A stretch of DNA of 9,902 bases, taken from JAZNGX01 sp045576675 (GTDB taxonomy: Bacteria; Bacillota; Clostridia; Monoglobales; Firm-18). Positions 1 through 5,829 of this stretch are shown here, in pieces. Below the pieces are notes generated by a model. It was not told the origin of the DNA and did not search any database. It worked only from the letters and a program-made list of their open reading frames with translations. The translations under genes were made by a program, and so were the position numbers. Where the stretch lies: the NCBI GenBank assembly GCA_045576675.1, contig JAZNGX010000033.1, positions 1-9,902 on the forward strand. The letters are read 5' to 3'. How positions within the stretch are numbered: position 1 is the first letter of the stretch; each line of letters starts with the position of its first letter.

Positions 1-651
1 CCTTGCAAGGGCGTCACCGCTACAACCGGAGTTGTTGGAATATGCAAATTTAAATCGGGTGTCGGTTGCGGCGCAGAAAAGGGCAGTTTTTCCAAGGCGC
101 GAATGTCCGCAGACAACGGTCGCGTCAAGGTCGAGGCAGTCGAGAGTCTCAGCGTAATCAAGAACCCTCTGAGCCGCCCACGCCCACATTGCAATTTTGC
201 CTGCATCTGTAACTTTTCTTTCACCATTTTTATAAAGAATCCCTGCAAGTCCGTCTGTAAAATCATCATTATCCTTAGTTATATCATTGTAGCAAAATGA
301 CAAAACCGCAAATCCGTTGTCAATGATTTCTTCTGTAGGAATATACAAATCAGGTACATTGTCACGAAAATTCACGCACACAAAAAACGGATGTCTGCCC
401 TCTGACGTGGGTATTACTGCATTGACAGGAAACGTGAATTCATTTCCATTTATTACCGACGTTATATAAACCTTTTTCCATACAGCCTTACCTGCACAAA
501 ACTCAGGCATAGTCACAGTTTCTGTCTTAAAGCTTATGTGTTCGGGTTTTTCAGGCATATATCCATATTCTTCTTTTAGCAATATATCAAGCATTTCTTC
601 TCTGCCTAAAAACCCTGGCAGATTACGCTCTGTAATAACTTCTTTAATCAT
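1..651 (-). CDS. CE15-like alpha/beta hydrolase (glucuronoyl esterase type), 5' part only
   Basis: This frame is open from the ATG at 651 to the left edge, giving 217 residues with no stop, so the C-terminal part lies outside the window. The nucleophile elbow GHSRLGK is at residues 182-188, with Ser184 the expected nucleophile and Arg185 the oxyanion-side arginine of the CE15 G-x-S-R-x-G-K signature. It is preceded by GKIAMWAWAAQRVLDY (151-166) and followed by SGCSGDALAR (208-217), both typical of CE15 and related esterases. CE15 enzymes hydrolyse esters between glucuronoyl groups of xylan and lignin alcohols; the true substrate here is not known. There is no signal peptide, so the protein is probably cytoplasmic and would act on imported oligosaccharides. 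The start is supported by AAAGAGGTG 5 bases upstream and a promoter at 671-699. GC is about 56% over 1-180 but about 35% over 181-240. An acetylxylan esterase-like role is the main alternative. Confidence 0.85.
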   Translation of the reverse strand, partial: MIKEVITERNLPGFLGREEMLDILLKEEYGYMPEKPEHISFKTETVTMPEFCAGKAVWKKVYITSVINGNEFTFPVNAVIPTSEGRHPFFVCVNFRDNVPDLYIPTEEIIDNGFAVLSFCYNDITKDNDDFTDGLAGILYKNGERKVTDAGKIAMWAWAAQRVLDYAETLDCLDLDATVVCGHSRLGKTALFCAATDTRFKFAYSNNSGCSGDALAR

Positions 652-670
652 TATAACACCTCTTTATTTT

Positions 671-699
671 ATTATATAACACAGCCTACACGTTTTCAA
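671..699 (-). promoter_or_regulatory. Sigma-A type promoter of the CE15-like gene
   Basis: On the minus strand TTGAAA (694-699) and TATAAT (671-676) are separated by exactly 17 bases, which is near consensus. The predicted start of transcription, around 664, would give a very short leader of about 13 nucleotides with the ribosome binding site almost at its 5' end. That is unusual, and a start further upstream remains possible: a second TATAAT lies at 752-757, without a clear -35 box. Confidence 0.6.
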
Positions 700-791
700 C
701 ACATACGACTGAATCAATAACAATTACATAAAATCATAGAAGAAATACAATATTATATCGTATATTATTGAATATAACTTCACAGGAAGGC

Positions 792-827
792 GAAAAAACT
801 GCCGAGTGTTCTTTAAGAACACTCGGC
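792..827 (-). terminator. Rho-independent terminator after the 811-aa / 48-aa gene pair
   Basis: A perfect inverted repeat at 801-827 has 13-base arms (GCCGAGTGTTCTT) and one central base. On the minus strand it is followed by AG and six T (793-798). It lies 27 bases beyond the stop codon of the 48-residue ORF, so it ends that transcription unit and insulates the CE15-like gene. Confidence 0.9.
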
Positions 828-853
828 ATACATAGTCCCTGTTTTATAATACT

Positions 854-1000
854 TTATTCATTTCCAAACAAGCTGTTATATGTTGCTGAGCCATAATCCT
901 CACCGGATTTGCCGTTTATACTATCAGGCAAGCTTGTCATAATAACATCTTCTGCTACTATGTTTTCTGTTTTTATTTCGGGTTTAATGTAATTTTTCAT
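854..1000 (-). CDS. 48-residue small protein with a KPEI-type N-terminus
   Basis: ATG at 998-1000 and TAA at 854-856 encode 48 residues beginning MKNYIKPEIKTENIVAEDVI and ending YNSLFGNE. The start is well supported: AAGGAGAG (1007-1014) sits 6 bases upstream and overlaps the TAA stop (1013-1015) of the 811-residue gene, so translation is probably coupled. There is no membrane segment and no classical signal peptide; the protein is acidic and its C-terminal half is rich in Gly, Ser, Tyr and Asn. The pattern K-Y-x-K-P-E-I-x-x-E followed by E-D-V-I-x-T-S resembles short uncharacterised proteins I recall from gut Clostridia, sometimes considered peptide precursors. No modification enzyme or exporter gene is visible nearby, so function is unknown. 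A strong terminator follows directly, making this the last gene of its operon. Confidence 0.78.
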   Translation of the reverse strand: MKNYIKPEIKTENIVAEDVIMTSLPDSINGKSGEDYGSATYNSLFGNE

Positions 1001-1006
1001 TTTACT

Positions 1007-1014
1007 CTCTCCTT
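1007..1014 (-). promoter_or_regulatory. Ribosome binding site overlapping the upstream stop codon
   Basis: AAGGAGAG precedes the ATG of the 48-residue ORF by 6 bases. Its first bases are part of the TAA that ends the 811-residue gene, so ribosomes terminating there are placed to reinitiate. This site decides the start of the small ORF. Confidence 0.8.
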
Positions 1015-3448
1015 ATTTAAGTGTTCCAACCTGAGGAATTGCCCACTTTGTTTCACCATCAACAACGGCATATCCAACAGCATAGAAGGTTGCACTCTCA
1101 GGGACATCTGTAACATCACCATAGAATGTCTTGTATCCGCCTTCTGACAAGCCACCAGCTGCAGAATAATCAGCTCCAACAGTTTTAACAAATTTTATAC
1201 CGGTTTCTGTTACTTCACCGTCTGCAATGTAGTCAAACAGGAATCTTATTGTGTTTCCTGATGTTGCAACTGCATAATCCCAATCATTAAGTACTATAGT
1301 ACCGGATGTACTGTCATATTCATAGCCATCTTCAACATAATTGTTTACATCATCTGCAATGTATGTACCTTCACCCTTAACTGTTACAGAACCAACAATT
1401 TCACCTGCTACAATTTTGTCAACTGTCACATTGCTATCACCGCTGATTATAATATTACCTGCAGAACCATATGCAGTACCAACCATACAGGTATTTGTAT
1501 CATCTGTTGAAGTAATATCTTTAACAGTTATATCTGTGAATTTGAAGGTACCGTAATTAATATGACCACCAATTGCACCTGATGAGTTTGCAGTTTTTAA
1601 TCCGCTTACAGAAGCATTTGTAAGCGTTAAATCATCAGCATAACCTGCAATACCGCCGCTCTTTCCACCGGCTGCAGAACCACCATCAACTGTAACATCA
1701 GTAATTGTCATACCGAATGTGTGACCTATAATACAACCGGAGAACCAACCCTTTACATCAACATTTATCGCCTTACAGTTTTCAATCTTACCACCTGCTT
1801 CACCTGCGATACCGCCGGCATAAGCATAATAGCTGCTTCCGTCAAGAACGCAATCTTTAACAGTTAAGTTTTTAATATTCGCTCTTGCATTACCAAAAAC
1901 ACCAATGTATGAGCCTGACAAATTCAAGCCTGAAATTGTATAGTTTCCACCATCAAATGTGCCTTTAAACACCTTTTCTGCATTACCTACAGGTGTATAT
2001 TTTTCATCAGCTGCATATTCAAGATTTGCTTTTAATGTCACGGTTTTACCTGAAAAATCCTCGCCTGCATCATTAACTGCATATGCAAAATATGCCATAT
2101 CATCTTTATTTGTTATTTCATAAGCTGTTGTGTTGGCATAGTCGCCTAGCCATAGATTTGCTGCTTCAACAAACACATTATATTCAGCAGTTTCAACAAA
2201 CACAGCATAAATTACTGTATCGCTGTATATCTCAATTTCGTAATCACTTAATGTTTCTTCAGTTGATATAGCAGTGCCTGTACCTTCTGCATTTGTATAC
2301 CAACCTACAAACTCATAATTTTCAGCTGCCGCAATTTCTGTTACAGAAATTGTAACTTTTCCTTCAAGAACGTTTTTATCTATAGAGCCTGAAACGTTTC
2401 CTGAACCGCCGCCGTGTTTGTAGCTTGCTTTTTTGATTTCACCTTTATTGTCGTCTGAGCTTATAACCTTCAAGTTATAGTAAGCCTTTTTTACAGCTGT
2501 GTATGTATTGTTTTCAGCTTCAACAAATTTATAAAAGGTTTCCCATTTTCCATCAAAAGCATCAATGCTTTCCTTTGCTGTCTGTGTGAATGTACCACCT
2601 GATATAGTTTTTGTTGTAACACTTGCAACTGTTCCGTCAAACGTACCGCCTGTTATTTTTGCATCAAGTGTGGCATTATCAAATGTAAATACTCCACCTT
2701 CTATAGTTCCTGCAATAGTTGCATTTTTAACTGTAAAAGTGCCGCCCGTTATTTTTGCATCAAATGTGTCTTCAGCCACATAATTACCGTCTGTAATTGT
2801 ACAACCACCAAACACAGAGCTGTACTTACCTCCTGTTATTGCAACTGCTGAATCAGCACTGTCAGAGCAAAAGCCGTAACCGTCAATACCACCTGTAAAC
2901 TCACCGTTTGATACAGTTATGGTTGAATCTGCAGCATTATACACACCACTATACGTTTCACCTATAAAATTACCGCCGTTTATTGTTGCCGTTCCGGGAT
3001 ACGAATTATAATTACCGTCATCATCCCACCATGCATCACCATTGTACAAACCGTTGTTTGCACCTTTTATTGTACCGCCATTGATGGTAATTACATTCTC
3101 GTTGTAAATACCATTCCACAAACCTTCAATGCAACCTGTTCCTACTCCGTCATTAACAGTAAGTGAGCCAAGGTTATAAATTGCATTTTTTTCGGCTACA
3201 GTCTGGATTATATTGTTACCGTTCAAATCGATTGTAACCACCGCATTTGAAGCAACAGTAAGCACTCCGTCCAGTTCGATACTGCCTGTAAGCTTATATT
3301 CGCCTCCGTTTGACACTGCGTTTTTCAACTCTTCCAATGTTGATATTTCCTGTACAGAAGAATCGTCTGCCATAATTTTTGTAATGCTCATTACACTGAA
3401 GACAAAAACAAAAATCATAGCAAGTGATAAGATTTTTTTAAAATTCAT
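1013..3448 (-). CDS. Secreted beta-helix / InlB-type repeat / GLUG-like surface protein, 811 aa
   Basis: A Sec signal peptide covers residues 1-27 (MNFKKILSLAMIFVFVFSVM, cleavage expected after IMA). Residues about 35-300 form a ladder of short IxGGxF-type rungs (INGGTIKG, INGGNFIG, ITGGKYS, ITGGTF; DAKITGGTF occurs twice, near 230 and 262), as in right-handed beta-helices. Residues about 322-418 resemble the divergent InlB B-repeat (YEFVGWYTNAEGTG, then VIYAVF). Residues about 440-690 resemble GLUG-containing regions (FKGTFDGGNYTISGLNL, GGIAGEAGGKIENC, GGIAGYA). Residues about 720-811 are a separate C-terminal beta domain. There is no LPXTG motif, SLH domain or recognised catalytic site, so an adhesin or glycan-binding role is inferred. 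The start is supported by AAAGGAGAG at 3456-3464 and by a promoter at 3481-3509. It is followed 12 bases downstream by the 48-residue ORF. Confidence 0.88.
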   Translation of the reverse strand: MNFKKILSLAMIFVFVFSVMSITKIMADDSSVQEISTLEELKNAVSNGGEYKLTGSIELDGVLTVASNAVVTIDLNGNNIIQTVAEKNAIYNLGSLTVNDGVGTGCIEGLWNGIYNENVITINGGTIKGANNGLYNGDAWWDDDGNYNSYPGTATINGGNFIGETYSGVYNAADSTITVSNGEFTGGIDGYGFCSDSADSAVAITGGKYSSVFGGCTITDGNYVAEDTFDAKITGGTFTVKNATIAGTIEGGVFTFDNATLDAKITGGTFDGTVASVTTKTISGGTFTQTAKESIDAFDGKWETFYKFVEAENNTYTAVKKAYYNLKVISSDDNKGEIKKASYKHGGGSGNVSGSIDKNVLEGKVTISVTEIAAAENYEFVGWYTNAEGTGTAISTEETLSDYEIEIYSDTVIYAVFVETAEYNVFVEAANLWLGDYANTTAYEITNKDDMAYFAYAVNDAGEDFSGKTVTLKANLEYAADEKYTPVGNAEKVFKGTFDGGNYTISGLNLSGSYIGVFGNARANIKNLTVKDCVLDGSSYYAYAGGIAGEAGGKIENCKAINVDVKGWFSGCIIGHTFGMTITDVTVDGGSAAGGKSGGIAGYADDLTLTNASVSGLKTANSSGAIGGHINYGTFKFTDITVKDITSTDDTNTCMVGTAYGSAGNIIISGDSNVTVDKIVAGEIVGSVTVKGEGTYIADDVNNYVEDGYEYDSTSGTIVLNDWDYAVATSGNTIRFLFDYIADGEVTETGIKFVKTVGADYSAAGGLSEGGYKTFYGDVTDVPESATFYAVGYAVVDGETKWAIPQVGTLK

Positions 3449-3471
3449 TTACAGTCTCTCCTTTACATTAA

Positions 3472-3486
3472 TATACTTTAAGTATA
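3472..3486. repeat. 15-base perfect inverted repeat over the -10 region
   Basis: TATACTT, one central base, AAGTATA forms a perfect palindrome. It contains the TATACT -10 hexamer of the 811-residue gene's promoter and extends over the expected transcription start. This placement suits a repressor operator, but AT-rich DNA produces such palindromes by chance and no regulator is known. Confidence 0.45.
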
Positions 3487-3509
3487 CAACTTTTTCCATT
3501 TTATTTCAA
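3481..3509 (-). promoter_or_regulatory. Sigma-A type promoter of the 811-aa / 48-aa operon
   Basis: On the minus strand TTGAAA (3504-3509) and TATACT (3481-3486) are 17 bases apart. A start near 3474 gives a leader of about 25 nucleotides that contains the AAAGGAGAG site. The bases ATGTGTTGAAA around the -35 box are identical to those at the CE15-like gene's promoter. It lies just after the terminator of the regulator gene, as expected for a new transcription unit. Confidence 0.65.
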
Positions 3510-3577
3510 CACATTGTATAAAATTTCACTGCTTAATTATAACAAAAATCTTCACATAAAAATTATATATAATCCAC

Positions 3578-3617
3578 AAAAAAAGCTATAGCAAAATAAA
3601 ATTCATTTTACTATAGC
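3578..3617 (-). terminator. Rho-independent terminator after the AraC-type regulator
   Basis: Arms at 3585-3597 and 3605-3617 form a 13-base-pair stem with one G-U pair and a 7-base loop. On the minus strand seven T follow (3578-3584). The hairpin begins about 8 bases past the regulator's stop codon. A short T-run in the plus direction (3622-3626) is not needed by any plus-strand gene seen here. Confidence 0.87.
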
Positions 3618-3624
3618 CCTATTT

Positions 3625-5760
3625 TTATTCGTTATTTTTTCTATACTGACCGGGAGTTATACCATTATATTTTTTAAACATATTTATAAACGCACTGCTT
3701 CTTATAAAACCAACACGTTCAGATATTTCATTAACAGAATAATCACTGTTTAAAAGTAATTCCTTTGCAGCGTCAAGACGCTTGTTTGTAACATAGCTTA
3801 CAAAATTTACTCCGAAATACTCTGTAAACACCCTGCTTAAATATGAATAATTCATATCAAGCTTTTCGGCAAGCATACTCAAAGAAAAATCACTTTGCAT
3901 ATACATTTCATCAATATATTTTATGATTTTTTCAGAAAGCTCGTTGTGCTTACTCTGCTCCTGATTATCCCTTGCAATATCATTACTTATTTCTCTTAAC
4001 ACTCCCAATGCAGATTCTGTGTCCATACTCATAATGTTTTTTACTATTCTTTCATACTCCTGCATTTTTTTGGTATTTTCGCCGTATGCTTCCTCCACCG
4101 CTTCGTATATCGTGCTTACAACAACAAACACAATTCCTCGCGGAAGCTCCTGCCCATCCTGTTCGTGATTGTCTGTTATTATTTCATTAAAAATATTATC
4201 CACCACATCACAAAGTCCAAGCTTTATAGCACGAAGCAAATTCTTTTCTTTTTCCGACGAATAACGGATTTTTCTGCTTTGTTCAAGCTGCAAATCCTTA
4301 TAATATACAATACCTGGTTCATTTTTATCCATACATTTTTTTAGTGCAAAAACTGCATTTTCATATGAAATACGTATCTTTGTAGTATCTGTAATATTAT
4401 CTCCTATACCCACATAAGCAGACAAATTATATGTCTTTATAGTTTCTTCAAACAAGCTTCCTATTATACTAAACAGCTTTTCGTCATCATAATTTAAAAC
4501 ATAAGCATAAACATCTTTAGCCATTTCAACATAATCACATACGATTTTGTTTTCATTTAGCTTTTTTAGAACATCATCATTAAAGTATTTTATTGCATAA
4601 CCTGTTTGCCCCGAATCAAGCGGAACCTCAGGCTCCTCAGTAATGATATTAACAACAGTTACACAATAATTTCTACAACTAAAGTTAAAATCATACCTTA
4701 TTGCATTACCCCAGATATCAAAATTATTCTGAAGCATATTAGCCATATTTCTTTTACTTATAATAGAAATATATTCCTCAAGCTTATTTGACAAAAGAAT
4801 GTTATCTTTTTTAGCATTTGAAAAATGTCCCTTAATTATTGATGTTTTTTTGCGTGCAACCAAAACACTCATTAAAAGAACTATAATGAACAATATGCAA
4901 AACAATGTTGACAAGCTCATAACATTGCCAGTATACGTGTTTATATCAATATAGCAAACATAGCTGTTTCCCATTTTGTTTGAAGTTTTTACGATAACAT
5001 TATAGTTTTTAAAACTATACTCTGAGGTTTTACGGTTTTGTCTGGCATAATTAATAAGTTCTTCACTGCAACCGTCAGTTTTTATAATATAATCATAATC
5101 CTTGCCAAGCAAAGCAAATTCAATCTTGCTTTCATTACTATTTCCTATAACACGTAAAACAAACTCATTTCTGTCAATAACCGCAAAAAACAAGCCCAAT
5201 TGATTACTGTTAACATTAATTGGACGACAAAATATCACATTTGAAGTAACTTCAGTTTCGGATTTCACAAAAAAGTAAGTTGTTTTATACGAATATAGCA
5301 TATCCTTAAAGGTTTCTTCACTTATTCCCATATTTGCAATTACGCTGTTGTAAAATTCGTCAGTTCTCAACAATGTACTTTCATTTACAATCACATCATT
5401 TTTGGTACTGTAAAGTGCAATATGCTTGACAATATCATTTCCCATCAAATGCTGGTTAAGCTCGTCAATAGACATTTTCGCATAATGATTCAGGTCTTTT
5501 TTTTCGCTGTGTGTTACTGAAAGAAATTCATCAGTTGCATAACTGTTTATAACTGAAGATGAAATATTCAACACTTGTGACATTTCATTGTCAGCACTGT
5601 CAACATACTGATCAATGATTTTTTCATTTAATGACTTCGAACCCTCTGAAACACTGCCCAAGAGTATAACAAGAACTGCTATTCCTATAACAATAAGCGG
5701 AACAACAAGAATAAGCATATACTCTTGAAATATTCTGGTAAAGTCCTCTTTTTTCTTCAT
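3625..5760 (-). CDS. Membrane-anchored AraC-family one-component regulator (YesN-like), 711 aa
   Basis: The domain order is a short basic N-terminus, a membrane helix at about 15-37, an extracytoplasmic region at about 38-281 that looks like a Cache-type sensor, and a second membrane helix at about 282-302. A cytoplasmic region at about 310-600 has the YesN/CdaR-like degenerate GGDEF signature (VGIGDNITDTTKIRISYENA, 450-469). A C-terminal AraC DNA-binding domain covers about 610-708, with both helix-turn-helices visible (FSLSMLAEKLDMNYSYLSRV and VNEISERVGFIRSSAFINMF) and the closing NGITPGQYRK. Length and layout fit regulators that sense an external ligand and switch on polysaccharide-use genes; the ligand cannot be told from sequence. 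ATG at 5760 follows GGAGG by 6 bases. It lies 69 bases downstream of the 1155-residue secreted protein, and a terminator follows its stop. Confidence 0.93.
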   Translation of the reverse strand: MKKKEDFTRIFQEYMLILVVPLIVIGIAVLVILLGSVSEGSKSLNEKIIDQYVDSADNEMSQVLNISSSVINSYATDEFLSVTHSEKKDLNHYAKMSIDELNQHLMGNDIVKHIALYSTKNDVIVNESTLLRTDEFYNSVIANMGISEETFKDMLYSYKTTYFFVKSETEVTSNVIFCRPINVNSNQLGLFFAVIDRNEFVLRVIGNSNESKIEFALLGKDYDYIIKTDGCSEELINYARQNRKTSEYSFKNYNVIVKTSNKMGNSYVCYIDINTYTGNVMSLSTLFCILFIIVLLMSVLVARKKTSIIKGHFSNAKKDNILLSNKLEEYISIISKRNMANMLQNNFDIWGNAIRYDFNFSCRNYCVTVVNIITEEPEVPLDSGQTGYAIKYFNDDVLKKLNENKIVCDYVEMAKDVYAYVLNYDDEKLFSIIGSLFEETIKTYNLSAYVGIGDNITDTTKIRISYENAVFALKKCMDKNEPGIVYYKDLQLEQSRKIRYSSEKEKNLLRAIKLGLCDVVDNIFNEIITDNHEQDGQELPRGIVFVVVSTIYEAVEEAYGENTKKMQEYERIVKNIMSMDTESALGVLREISNDIARDNQEQSKHNELSEKIIKYIDEMYMQSDFSLSMLAEKLDMNYSYLSRVFTEYFGVNFVSYVTNKRLDAAKELLLNSDYSVNEISERVGFIRSSAFINMFKKYNGITPGQYRKNNE

Positions 5761-5790
5761 ACTAATCCTCCGTCATAGCATAAAACAAGT

Positions 5791-5823
5791 TTTACTGCCT
5801 TGCCCTGAAAGCAAGGCAGTAAA
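5791..5823 (-). repeat. Intergenic 13-bp hairpin between the secreted protein and the regulator
   Basis: TTTACTGCCTTGC and its exact complement flank a 7-base loop. On the minus strand the stem is followed by ACTTGTTTTATG, a poor and interrupted T-tract, and the regulator's ribosome binding site comes about 20 bases later. It could be a leaky terminator (attenuator) that lowers regulator expression relative to the upstream gene, or a barrier that stabilises the upstream mRNA. No convincing separate promoter was seen in the 69-base gap. Confidence 0.75.
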
Positions 5824-5829
5824 CAAACA

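Noticed and set aside
100..150. Suspected frameshift in the CE15-like gene just before the nucleophile motif
   Set aside because: It came from a slip in reverse-complementing. Reading codon by codon, the frame continues without interruption from 651 to 1 through CGHSRLGK.
741..775. AT-rich near-palindromic stretch upstream of the CE15-like promoter
   Set aside because: The symmetry is imperfect and built only of short AT runs, which occur by chance in such DNA; no second supporting element was found.
997..1191. 64-codon minus-strand ORF overlapping the end of the 811-residue gene
   Set aside because: It is in a different frame from the well-supported 811-residue gene, has no ribosome binding site of its own, and its product resembles no protein. 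The real small gene is 854-1000.
3213..3521. 102-codon plus-strand ORF across the start of the 811-residue gene
   Set aside because: Antisense to the signal peptide, ribosome binding site and promoter of the real gene; low-complexity product and no upstream signals.
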